A stretch of 64,000 nt of DNA, taken from Catonia carolina. Lineage: Eukaryota > Arthropoda > Insecta > Hemiptera > Achilidae. Made by a program: the position numbers and the translations under genes. The DNA lies in contig JAQMRL010000008.1 in NCBI GenBank assembly GCA_035578175.1, positions 92,988,541 to 93,052,540 of the forward strand, written 5' to 3'. Below, piece by piece: positions 47,854-58,650 of this stretch; position 1 is the stretch's first letter; the number at the start of each line of letters is the position of its first letter. The notes under the pieces were generated by a model. It was not told where the DNA came from and searched no databases. It saw only the letters and a program-made list of their open reading frames with translations.

Positions 47854-48830
47854 CCCTAGAATGGTGGAGTGGAGTAAATCTTATGCATATTACGTCAACA
47901 ACGCTTGCCCATATCAGTAGGCTGCACCACCCTTATCTTCCAGATATGCTATAAGGAGTTAGTTGACCATTGTCTCGTAACGAAATCATATCTAATTACT
48001 GCGTGTATTTATAGTACTGGTGCCTTTAACAAAAGCTAGTGAGTAATTTTTTCACATCTCCACTTATACACGATAATACGTAAATTTTTTGCATCTTCAC
48101 CGATGCTGTATATTTTAAGTGTATAAATTTACGTATAACCACTAATAGAGCATTATAATTTTGTATGTTTGTAGTACCATTTTATTTATATGTACAGTAA
48201 CTGCCTTCAAACCTTTGCGAACTGCAATTTAAGCAGTATTGGATGTAAAGGAACCGGCAATAAATGTTACGTGCCAAGAAGAAAAAGCTCCAAGGAAGTA
48301 CTGCAGTGAGTGTTCATACACAAAAAGAAGACATAGAACTACATACTATCTCTTTTGCTGCAAACCTATAAGCGGCGAACATCAAAAGAAAATATGTTTT
48401 GGTTGTGCAACAAACTGCCACAATAAGTAGCCCCAGCAACAAAAACACTGTTTGACTTTCGTGTTCACTTATTTGTATAATTTTATTTATTTCATTTTAC
48501 TACTTTATTTTTCCTACTTTTAGTATCTTAATTTTGTCTATTATCTGGGGTTTTATAAAGTATTTTGCACAGTTGATGTTAGCAAATAAAATATTTTCAA
48601 GCTACATAAATAGAATAAAAGAGCTTGGTGATTTACTGAGAAATCTTTGTAACTATTAACCAATATTTGTCGAAAATTAAACAAAACCAACAAAAAAGAG
48701 ATAGAAAACATATGAAAACCAAAATGTTTCAAAAAAAAAATTCACAACAAAGTTTTCCCAGGAAAATCATCAAGTGAGTAAATTTTTCGCCACCAGTAAT
48801 AGCTCACAGAATAGCCCCACCGTTCTAGGG
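47854..48830 (+). mobile_element. TTAA-flanked piggyBac-type element with a transposase tail remnant, 977 bp
   Basis: Ends ccctagaatggtgg and the near complement, flanked by TTAA at 47,850-47,853 and 48,831-48,834. Inside, 48,239-48,430 encodes a Cys-rich tail (see next entry). The rest is non-coding, so it is an internally deleted copy. Confidence 0.85.
48239..48430 (+). pseudogene. piggyBac transposase C-terminal Cys-rich domain remnant
   Basis: 63 codons: KYCSECSYTKRRHRTTYYLF, then CCKPISGEHQKKICFGCATN and CHNK. The spacing CxxC, a basic stretch, CC, then CxxC..C resembles the zinc-binding Cys-rich domain at the end of piggyBac transposases (typically RKYCSVCS..RRKTSY..C). The rest of the transposase, including its DDD core, is absent. 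Confidence 0.7.
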
Positions 48831-48949
48831 TTAATAAAAAATACAATAAGATATATACCTTTACCTTTGAATGACTTTGACATGGCTTTATGAGCCAAGG
48901 GGAGTAAAAGGAGTGGGAAGACCATTTTTTTGTTTATTGTCCAGCTTAA

Positions 48950-49924
48950 CCCTACAATCGGCAGGCATCGATTTTTTGATGCGTGGATCGTTTCTGTACC
49001 AGCAGCATCGATAAATCGTATCGATCAACAATGCATTAGTTTTGAAATCATGATGTAAAAACTGTATTGCATAACTACGGCAAGTAATACATATTTTTAA
49101 TCAGAAAAATCAGCTTTATAAAATAAAAATATTTTTGTTTTTTAAAAGTGATTGTTGTTGATGTATTATTCAATGAAATTTATGTATAATTCTCATGGAA
49201 GTCAGTTGGTGTTACTTGTTGTCATCTCCTTTGCAAAGGACGTTCGCATTTACTCGTGTTCGTTTGTTTATTAGTTATAAATATATTCATTTAGATTTGT
49301 GTACAATAGTCATCAATTATGATTTTATTATTATTAGTTATTGCGTAATTCGTTGTTTTGTTGATGTTTATGGAACTAAACTGATTTCGTAGTAACTCAA
49401 CTCGTGAGTGTTTGTGTTTTATTTATTATTATTTCATTATGAATTTCAATGTAAATAATGAAATAGGCGATTTAGTAAATAGTGTGCTTGATGAAAGGGT
49501 TACCGGTGAAAGCCCTAATATCAGATTTTTTATAGTATTTCTTTTATTTGCTTTTGAATTGTATATCATTTATGCTTCGACATGAAAATATTTATATCAT
49601 TTTCTGCAGAACAAAAAACTCTACAAAGTGGCTATAATAGAATTCTAGTAAAAAATTATTATTCGTTTCAATTTTAGGGGGTAAAAGAGGTTAATTATAA
49701 CCGTATTCATATATGTAGTGAATGAAGGGGGAGTAAAAAGGGGACCCCTAATTATTTAATTTTCAGTAATTGTACATAAATATTTGAGATTTTCTGTGCA
49801 TTTTGATGTATGATATGTGTTACCAAGATTATAAAATGATTGTAAAATAAATAACTTAATAACACCTTACATTTGGCAAATTTTCTGCTGCCGGTTATGA
49901 TAAAATAGGCCACCGGTCGTTGGG
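48950..49924. mobile_element. TTAA-flanked element, 975 bp
   Basis: Begins ccctacaatcggcagg next to TTAA (48,946-48,949) and ends ccggtcgttggg next to TTAA (49,925-49,928). The terminal repeats are short and imperfect. No transposase motif is recognised. Its length and ends resemble the element just before it, so they may be related families. Confidence 0.65.
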
Positions 49925-49954
49925 TTAAACACACAAAATGTTATTAAGTTGACA

Positions 49955-50522
49955 GCTGCAGAAATGAGATTCGTGAGTAAGAACTGGGTAAGACCAGGCA
50001 TGAACATGTTAGCAATGTCAATATCTAGTGTACTTTGATGGTGGTGTACAAAGATGACGATGCGAATGAAAAACTGGTAAAATTCAGAGCTGTATGCGGT
50101 TCTATCCATAGGACAATAGGAAAGAAAACGAGACAGGACACCAAAATGAAATTTTATAGAGCAATGGCTATACCACTAATAACGTATGGGAATGAAACAA
50201 GGGTGTCATTACAGAGGAATGAATCCCGTATCCACGCTGCTGAAATGAGATTTTTGGGGGGAGTCAAAGGTTGTACCCAGTTAGATAAGAGTACGTAACT
50301 AAGCTATCTGCGCTGAGTTAAATGTTCAATCACTGTTGAAAAACGTTAAGAATATATAAGAGAAATTGATCCAACCATTTACTTCGCATGCCAGCTCACA
50401 GACTTCCTTGGCGAGCATGGAAATATAAACCTAGAGAGAAGCAAGGCTTGGGAAGACCTAAAAAGAGATGGATGCCAGAACAGACCATTGAGCCTAATCC
50501 TTGACAAATGATGATGATGATG
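49955..50522 (+). mobile_element. RTE-like LINE 3' remnant ending in a TGA repeat
   Basis: A plus-strand frame reads KMKFYRAMAIPLITYGNETR and RIHAAEMRFLGGVKGCT, the (K/R)FY..MA.P...YG.ET......RI..AEMRFL block at the end of RTE-type reverse transcriptase ORFs. It continues with stops to GLGRPKKRWMPEQT and ends in atgatgatgatgatga. An RTE-like tail with a short TGA repeat fits. 5' truncated. Confidence 0.75.
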
Positions 50523-50524
50523 AC

Positions 50525-50685
50525 TTTGATGGTTGGGGTTCAATTAACCATACTCTCTCAGGAATGGTCAGCCTGAGTCTGTACAAGACTACACGTGATA
50601 CATATCATCTTCATCCCATTGGGTCATAGGGTTGCTTATTGATCTTAATTGAACAGATGCAAAATACACATATTAAGGATAAAAA
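50525..50685 (+). repeat. SINE family D, 3' half
   Basis: Matches the family from tttgatggttggggttcaat to the end, without the tRNA-like head, directly behind the TGA repeat of the RTE-like remnant. Confidence 0.7.
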
Positions 50686-51315
50686 AAAATTGTTTGACTA
50701 ACAATAAACAAGAATTTTGATTCAGTAATATTTATTTTCTTTGGATATTAGAACAAATTAGCTATTCGTTTAAGGATTCTTTTAAAATGTAAAGATAGTA
50801 ATATTATTAAATATAATTATGTACAAAGTGTTTCAAAACATCAATGAAAATTTTTATTAAAGATTCAATGAAATTGTCACAGAAATTATTTTAAAATATT
50901 GAAAGATGAACAAGTCAAAGTAATATCTCATTAAAATTCAATTTGCAAAATTATTACTAATAATTTTCAAAATGAATTCTCTTTGTTTTATAATATAGAA
51001 TCATAGAGGTGTAATGGGATGAAATTTATTTAAATAAATTTTATTAACTGTTTAAAAATATACTCATATTTCTCTTTGTATTCGATGATTTCAATCAAAA
51101 TTAAATGATGCGAGAGTATTTTTAGTCTTAAACAAATTTCTACTGTAGATACTCAATAGTAATATTTTATATTATAATACTACAATACAAAAAACTATAA
51201 CAAAATAACTATTTATACTAAAATAATGAACCAGAAATAAGTATATTATAATAAATAGAAATAATTTATTTCATTAATTGAATTGATTTCATTTTCATTA
51301 ATAGAATGGAAATAG
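50686..51315. other. AT-rich sequence, nothing recognised
   Basis: No gene or repeat boundary is recognised here. Confidence 0.5.
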
Positions 51316-51375
51316 AAAAATCTGGTGTAGAACACACACAGAACTTTTTCTTGCTAATGAAAATAATATAACATA

Positions 51376-52294
51376 CGAGGTGAGGCTATTAAATAACGAG
51401 ACTGACTGTAAAAAATTTTATTTTTATTTTATACAAAATCACTTATTGTCACCTTCAATATACTCTCTATCCCTACAACGCTCCATGTGAATTTTCCATT
51501 GTTGGAAACAGTGCTGGAAGTCATCTGTCAGCTCTTTCAGGACACGTGCCGCTTTCTCTTTTACAGTGTCCACAGACTCAAATCTTGTCCCTTTTAATGC
51601 AGATTTCACCTTAGGGAACAGGTAGAAGATAATAACATGTGATGAAATGTGGTTTTTTACTTATGATCCGAAAACGAAGCACCAATCCATGCACTGGAAG
51701 AGGCAAACTTCACCGAGAGCCAAAAAAGCTCAAATGATCAAGTCAAAATTTAAAGCAATGATGATTGTTTTTTTATATCCATGAGATTGTGTACCTTCAC
51801 TGGGTTCCTGAAGGTCAAACAATTAATCAGTATTAATACCTTGAGGTACTTTCTAAACTACGTCAAAGAGTAAGGAAAAAACGCCCTGAAATGTGGAAGG
51901 ACAAATCATGGGTTCTCCACCAAGGCAATGCACCAGCTCATTCCGCGTTATCTGTCAAGAGGTTCCTAGCCAAGTACAGAATCTCAGTGTTAGAACATCC
52001 ACTATATTCACCAGATCTTGCACCATGTGACTTCTACCCATTCCCTAAGGTGAAATCTGCATTAAAAGGGACAAGATTTGAAACTGTGGAAGCTGTAAAA
52101 GAGAAAGGGGCACGTGTCCTGAAGGAGCTGACAGAAGATAACTTCCAGTACTGTTTCCAGAAATGGAAAATTCGCATGAAGCGTTGTATGGATAGAGAAG
52201 GAGTGTATATTGAAGGTGACAATAAGTGATTATGTATAAAAAAAAAAAATATTTTTTTATAGAGTCAGTCTCGTTATTTAATAGCCGCACCTCG
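51376..52294. mobile_element. Inverted-duplicated mariner, two 3' ends and no 5' end
   Basis: 919 bp flanked by TA. The left arm (51,376-51,628) is the reverse complement of the right arm (52,031-52,294): the 3' untranslated end plus the C-terminal codons back to DFYPFPKVKSALKGT. The loop carries the catalytic region in forward direction (WFFTYDPKTKHQSMHWK; MWKDKSWVLHQGNAPAHSAL). The second catalytic Asp is changed to Gly (HQGNAPAH); the third is kept (LAPCDFYPF). The HTH domain and 5' terminus are gone. Confidence 0.92.
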
Positions 52295-52829
52295 TATAAC
52301 CCACATTTAAACATGAGTGAGTGATGCTAAACTCGACCACGTGCAAAAAAAATTGTTTGAAATAAAATTTGTAGGTATTTTAATTTTCTATAACTTTGAT
52401 TATACTACCGTTCATACAATTTTATCGTAAAATGTATATTAATAATGTACATAGAAAATCACAAATTGACAAACCAATCTTATTCAATCAATTAACAAAC
52501 CATCTTAGAAACAAATGTTTGAAATAAAAGTTGAAGGTGTTTTAATTTCCTACATCTTTGATTATACACATTTTAGCTCTAAAATAAATACGATGGTCAT
52601 AGTCTTATAAAAAAAAACTTTTTGCCACGAGAGCACACTCCCCGTGTATTTCAGCAGACATGGCGCTTACTATATCTTGTAGAGCATAAAAAATTCAGTA
52701 AATGAGGCGATTTTTTTTTTTAAATTGTATGAGTCGTTTTTGTGAAAATCGTACGAATAAACTACTACTTCCAGTTGACTGACTTTGATGACAAAGTTTG
52801 AGTCGGGTCTCCTATTGGTATAAATATAA

Positions 52830-53606
52830 CCAACTACGGTGACATGCGGGCCGCACATGCGCAGTAAGTAGCTCCCCCACCACAGCGTCGTAGCCTGATA
52901 CTGGCTGCCTCTAAAGTAGTACTCACTACTCATTGTGTTGTGTTCATGCGGTAATCTTTTTGACATTGGTATCGCTGTTGAAAGCCACACCCTGTCAAAA
53001 TTAATTGCGCGCGCACAAAATACGGGGAAAAATGTCTGCGATTCAATTAGGGGTAATAGGCAATAAGTTTTTTTTCTAAATGCTGTACCTACCATAAGTT
53101 TTGATAGGCCCAAAAGAAATGTACGTCACAACCTCATTCTGTTATATTTACTATATGGTTCTTTTTGTTAAAATGTCAAACAACTAATATTGTGCGTGTG
53201 TAGTTGATTTCTAAAATTTGACGTATGTTTCGTATAAAATTCACAACTATTAAAATTGATTCAGCTTCTTGGAATATTAACAGGAAGGAGACACCAGACA
53301 CGATGATCTATCTTTGACTTCCCTTCAAAAAGTGATTTTTTCAAGCTCGTTTATTATTTCTCTTTTTGCCCTACATACATCAAATCCATTAGGAAGCGAA
53401 AGTAATATTTTCAGAATTATTTGATGAAAAATGAGCTTGTTAAGAGTGTAGTGAATGAAACTGGCCGGCAGAGTGCCCTACCGTACCGCGTATTGTCACT
53501 ATAGCTCTTGAACACCGTGCACTGATTGAAATGAGTTGAGGGGAACGGCGGACGCAACACATTCTCTCTCTGTCCCGCTACCCTCCCTACATGCCGCCGT
53601 AGTTGG
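52830..53606. mobile_element. Unclassified GC-richer insertion with inverted ends, about 777 bp
   Basis: Ends ccaactacggtgacatg and the complement of ccaactacggcggcatg, 15 of 17 matching. It interrupts a foldback family E copy. GC content is higher than the surroundings near both ends. No transposase motif and no clear target duplication are seen. Confidence 0.6.
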
Positions 53607-54038
53607 CGAACAGTATACCTAACTTAAGTTCAAAGTTTCAACTTCTACAATATTCCGTTCTTGAGGTATTCTTATACACGCCACAGAACAATCGTTAAAA
53701 ATATGTTTTTGGGGTTCCGGAGGCCTGAAAACATCTATTTCCGGTGAAAATTCGATTTTAAAAATCAACATGAAAACAATACCTTCCTTCTGCAAATGAA
53801 TATATGAGCGAGGAAAAGTAAAAAGAAAGGTATGGGTTACCTATTTTGTGGTCTATCTCAGACTGCCTAGGTCCCCTTGAATTTCTGCCACTATAAAGCA
53901 AAATCTATGCAGCAAAGACATGAAATAAATAAAAAAGGAATAGAAAAAAGTTTTACCAACTTGTTATGCTGGAACCTTCTAGCTTTAAAAGCTCTATGGA
54001 AACAGCTGTGGTTTATAAAAAAATCATACTTACATAAC

Positions 54039-54244
54039 TTGAAATATATATTTTTCTAACCACCAGAATACGGTAACATAAAACACTTACCAATGTTTAT
54101 AGCGCTTTCGTGTATCTTGTACACATCTTCAGTAAACTTCAGTGAATTTACTGAAGATGTGTACAAGATACACGAAAACGCTATAAACATTGGTAAGTGT
54201 TTTATGTTACCGTATTCTAGTAGTTAGAAAAATATATATTTCAA
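54039..54244. repeat. Nearly perfect 206-bp hairpin
   Basis: Arms of about 98 bp starting ttgaaatatatatttttcta are reverse complements with three mismatches, around a loop of about 10 bases near 54,137-54,146. It is not one of the element families above. No target duplication is evident. Confidence 0.9.
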
Positions 54245-55015
54245 TTTTAATTAATACGGCTGTTTAAAAATCCTACATAGGATGTTTGATAAAAAAATAA
54301 CTTACATAACTATGTATTTCTGCGACAGCCTGTAGATATCAACAATAAAAAAATAAAAACTTTTTATTGTAAGATGCTACAGATAAAATGTTTTGAACTA
54401 AATTTACTTTACCATTAAAATATGAATTTATTTAGATATCCCTTTCATCGTCTTTACAAACAAAACCATAACAAAATAATTTCGCTAATGGAAAATACCA
54501 TATAACACAGCAAATATTTTATATATGTATATTACTATTAATATATTATTGGAAGCCATTCATTCGCTTAATGTTTTAAATTTTATAGCTTCAACATTTT
54601 GTACAACATTCCAAAACAAAACGACTCAGAGTCAAAACAGATAAATTAAATCAGGTGAAAGGTAAGCTAAACATTTATTTCATATGTTAATTTCTTAAAT
54701 TATTAACAACGCAAATATGAAATAATATAAAAGCGTTGATAAATTTGGTTAAATTATTATTAAAACTTTTCTTGTAAATCCGTCTGTTAATGATTATTAT
54801 GGAAAATAGAAAAGTGTACGCACAAATTTTGTACACCTGTATTACATTAATATTAAATTTATCTTGTTGAATTCCAAATGAAAAACAACTGCGTTAAATA
54901 ATTTTTTAAAACATAATGGATTGGATTCCATGACTGAATTTTTTTATAAATTTATTTTTAACACATCATTCTTTAAAAGTATGGCAACCTGTAACTATAC
55001 AATTTTTTTAAAGCT
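54245..55015. other. AT-rich sequence, nothing recognised
   Basis: No gene or repeat boundary is recognised between the hairpin and the truncated mariner. Confidence 0.5.
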
Positions 55016-55720
55016 CCCTTTTAATGCAGACTTCACCTTAGGGAACAGGTAGAAGATAATAACATGTGATGAAATGTGGTTTTTTACATATGATCTGGAA
55101 ACGAAGCGCCAATCCATGCACTGGAAGAGCCGAACTTCACCGAGAGCCAAAAAAGCTCGAATGAGCAAGTCAAAATTTAAAGCAAGGATGATTGTTTTTT
55201 TATATCCATGGAATTGTGTACCTTCACTGGGTTCCTGAAGGTCAAACTATTAATCAATAATACTACCTTGAGGTACTTTCTAAACTACATTAAAGAGTAA
55301 AGAAAAACGCCCTGAAATGTGGAAGGACAAATCATGGGTTTTCCACCAAGACAAAGCGCCAGCTCATTCCGCGTTATCTGTCAAGAGGTTCCTAGCCAAG
55401 TACAGCATCCCAGTGTTAGAACATCCACCGTATTCACCAGATCTTGCACCATGTAACTTCTACCCATTCCCTAAGGTGAAATCTGCATTAAAAGGGACAA
55501 GATTTGAAACTAAGAAAGCTGTAAAAGAGAAAGCGGCACGTGTCCTGAAGGAGCTAACAGAAGGTGACTTCTAGCACTGTTTACAACAATGGAAAATTCG
55601 CATGGAGAGTTGTAGGGATAGAGAAGGAGTGTATATTGAATGTGGAAAAAAGTAATTATGTATAAAATAAAAATAAAATTTTTTAAAACATCAGTCTCGT
55701 TATTTAATAACCACACCTCG
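55016..55720 (+). mobile_element. Truncated copy of the inverted-duplicated mariner
   Basis: Same family as 51,376. The inner 41 or so bases of the inverted left arm (to ggaacaggtagaag) and the identical junction into ataataacatgtgatg are kept; the outer left arm is lost. The right end (acctcg before TA) is complete. The open frame 55,317-55,574 keeps HQDKAPAHSAL but has Asn in place of the third catalytic Asp (LAPCNFYPF), then a stop. Confidence 0.9.
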
Positions 55721-55859
55721 TATAGAAAATTGTTTTTAACTGCATTTTATTACTTTTTATTCTCTGTTGCTGAAATTATTCATAAACTTACATTTACTGA
55801 CCTATGAAGAAAATTACATAGACTGCATTACAACAAACCCTTCTAGAATTTTTCCTTTC

Positions 55860-56280
55860 CGGCAAGCATGGTTTCCTGGGAGAAATGCCAGGAAACCATT
55901 TCTGGCAAGCATTACCTAGAGAATGCATAGTACATTACTCAGAAAGATCTTACCTTTTCAACATTGAAAGAATTTTTGAAATCGGTTGGGTAGTTTCTGA
56001 GATTACTTCGTACAAAAAAACTAACCCTCACCATCACCCCTTTGTATTACTGCTGATAACGAAGTTACGACATGCCAACAGAGAGACACCTAGAATGATT
56101 CGGTGAAACCTTTGTCAGCAATGAAGAGAGAGCCAGTAACCTCTTCTACTCCAGTATATAAAGGAGGCTCCATTCTATAGCTCCGACTAAACTACGACCA
56201 TCTGCACGTGGTTACCGACGAAGATCCATCGACGACCCCGCAAGAGAGAAGATGATGCTTCCACTCGCTGAACTAACGAT
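55860..56280. other. GC-richer unclassified block, possible LTR-type sequence
   Basis: Contains a TATA-like gtatataaaggaggct at 56,153 followed by GC-rich text, and together with 57,179-57,415 (the other side of a TTAA insertion) forms one GC-rich stretch. An LTR is possible, but no gag or pol and no partner LTR are visible. Confidence 0.3.
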
Positions 56281-56284
56281 TTAA

Positions 56285-57174
56285 GGGGGGACATACCCTT
56301 GAAAAAACTTTTCCCCCCCTTTAATGTTACATGATTGTGCATTTGCAAATTTGTTCTTCAAGTCATTACTTATCTCTGTTCATAAAATGAGTTGAATATT
56401 TTCTCAACAACCCTTATAATTAGGGTTGGGGATGAAAAACCGCTATTTTTTTGTTAAGTAATTTCTTGAGTATCATTTACTGTATTTGCATGCAAGTAAG
56501 CTCAAATTAATGGGAAATTTATTGTCTATGAATTGTGGTATTCATTTTCAATTATTTTACCTAGTTAAATTTTTAGACAATTATTTGTAAAAAAAGGGGT
56601 AAATCCACCCTGTAGTAAATTTAAAACAGTTTTAAAATTGTAGGAATGAATATTTTGTATTTTCCATACCACATTACATAGAGCATAAAAATCCCATCAT
56701 TTAAAAAACATTATCTCTCTAGGTGGTGTAGAACCTAAAATATGATTTAACAAAGATTCTGAAACATGTGAAAAAAAAGTTGCGGGAAACGCAAAAACAA
56801 AATAATTTATAGTATTTATGTATTTGTTCTTACTTACATTAGTCGCATGGAACTACTAAACGTGAAACAACACACTACTTGTGGTTCACTATATCGGTGT
56901 GTAGCTGAATAATAGAGAATGAAACGTAGTTCAAATCTGTGAAAAAATTATCAATTTCCGACTATCCGTTTTCAAGTTATTTTAACTTGAAATTTGATGT
57001 TTTTACACGAAAAACTGCGTGAAACATGATACGAAAATTTTTTTTATATTATTTTAAAATACCTTTTTCAAAAAAGTAAATAAATATATTGGTATATTCA
57101 GAAAATATCAGAGAATCAAAAAGCTAATAAATTTTTTTTTGATTTTTATACAATTTTTCAGGGTATGTCCCCCC
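56285..57174. mobile_element. TTAA-flanked element with GGGGGG ends, 890 bp
   Basis: Ends ggggggacataccct and its exact complement, flanked by TTAA at 56,281-56,284 and 57,175-57,178. AT-rich inside with no coding motif. It targets TTAA like piggyBac, but the terminal G run is not the usual CCC start, so the superfamily is open. Confidence 0.8.
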
Positions 57175-57299
57175 TTAACCACCATTAACCGTACCCATCA
57201 TCGCCCGCTCCCGCGAGCGATGGCCACAGCAGTCCCTCAACCATCCCACCGCCCCCGATTGGGCCCCACGGATCCCGACAAAGCAGCCACTGACGTACT

Positions 57300-57982
57300 A
57301 CTGCGAAGGAAGAAGAAGATGACGTCTCCGCTGAACGACGAGACGCCTTGACTTCCTCGACACGACTGTCACGACGACTACCGACCAACAGACTTTTCCA
57401 CCTGATGGTCATCGCTTAACCCTTTCAGTACCAACGTCCGGAAAACAGAACTATATTTTACGTAGCTATAACATCCGGTTTACCGGACGTCCGTAAGTTA
57501 TGCATAAAATAGTGCCAGCGTCCGGATAACCAAACATTTCAAAAAAAACTTTTAAACAAAAGTTAATGGAATAATGTATTGTGAAACCACCTCCATGGCG
57601 TAGTGACTAGCACGCTACCCTAAAAAGCAAAAGGTTCCGGTACTGCGAAGGAAGAAGAAGATGACGTCTCCGCTGAACGACGAGACGCCTTGACTTCCTC
57701 GACACGACTGTCACGACGACTACCGACCAACAGACTTTTCCACCTGATGGTCATCGCTTAACCCTTTCAGTACCAACGTCCGGAAAACAGAACTATATTT
57801 TACGTAGCTATAACATCCGGTTTACCGGACGTCCGTAAGTTATGCATAAAATAGTGCCAGCGTCCGGATAACCAAACATTTCAAAAAAAACTTTTAAACA
57901 AAAGTTAATGGAATAATGTATTGTGAAACCACCTCCATGGCGTAGTGACTAGCACGCTACCCTAAAAAGCAAAAGGTTCCGG
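57300..57982. repeat. Tandem duplication, 342-bp unit, two seemingly identical copies
   Basis: The block from ctgcgaaggaagaagaagat to aaaaggttccgg occurs at about 57,300-57,641 and 57,642-57,982. I saw no differences. The unit joins GC-rich flank, the left end of a TTAA element and the first half of a SINE family A copy, so it cuts across element borders. Confidence 0.92.
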
Positions 57983-58300
57983 GTTTAATTCCCGGCTAGG
58001 GTCTGGAAATTTTAACACGTTAAAACCACCGTTAAAGTACCGAAACCCACAGTAGTTGCTACTGACCAAGCTGTCGATTCGACTTTAAATAAACTATTTT
58101 AATAGTTTTAGTGTTACGATTTATTTTTTTTATGGACACAATAAAAATTAATTTTTAAGGACACTTTATTTTTCTGTAACGTTGAAATTTTGGTCGGCAA
58201 TGGCAGGGTTACGCCTGCAAGTTTTCAAAATAAGGGCTGGCACTTTTTGTACACCCTTATTCAGATTAAACTTTTAAATATTGTTTCAGCACTAAAAGGG
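57762..58300. mobile_element. TTAA-flanked element (second copy of the duplicated left end)
   Basis: Left end ccctttcagtaccaacgtcc after TTAA (57,758-57,761) and right end cactaaaaggg before TTAA (58,301-58,304). It contains the SINE family A copy. An internal palindrome-like gtccggtaaaccggatg region lies near the left end. The first, partial left end is at 57,420. Confidence 0.7.
57928..58097 (+). repeat. SINE family A copy inside a TTAA element
   Basis: Head accacctccatggcgtagt, A-box region gactagcacgctac, B-box region gggtttaattcccggct, 3' region ctactgaccaagctgtcg. The first half is also present at 57,586-57,640 because of the tandem duplication. Confidence 0.85.
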
Positions 58301-58304
58301 TTAA

Positions 58305-58650
58305 ACAGTCCTTTTCAGGGTTCTCAAAAATTTAAGGTTTTTTCCACGTTACTCATTCTCACCATCCGGCGATAACATCATTTCTTTATAATACATTTTA
58401 GAATAGATACAGAATGCTAGTATTATTTATTGCAAATCGCTAAACACTCCAGAACGTACAACAGGTACGCGCACGAACGCACTCTTCTAAAAATTAATTT
58501 TTGGCTTCAAAGGGCATGAGACTTGAAGATCAGTTGAATTTCGGGTATAAAAAATCTTGAAATATCGTAATACTACAGATAAAGCGCAAGAAAGTAACAG
58601 CTTTAATTTTCTTCTCATACAATAGCCTACCCCAAAAATATTTTATACAT
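58305..58650. other. Intron-like sequence, nothing recognised
   Basis: No feature is recognised between the TTAA element and the foldback repeat. Confidence 0.45.

Larger units (their letters stand above)
51316..53825. repeat. Foldback repeat family E, copy split by two insertions
   Basis: The left end aaatctggtgtagaacac lies at 51,320 and the right end (caggggcctgaaaac-like text to gcgaggaaaagt) near 53,820. The inverted-duplicated mariner (51,376-52,294) and the unclassified element at 52,830-53,606 interrupt it. Removing both leaves a sequence like the copies at 18,148 and 58,651. Confidence 0.7.

Noticed and set aside
48239..48430. Small Cys-rich secreted protein or toxin-like gene
   Set aside because: It lies inside a TTAA-flanked element and its CxxC pattern fits the end of a piggyBac transposase; no signal peptide.
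57139..57412. Basic or Pro-rich proteins in the GC-rich block at 57.2-57.4 kb
   Set aside because: Open frames on both strands arise from GC-rich composition; no conserved motif and part is a tandem duplication.
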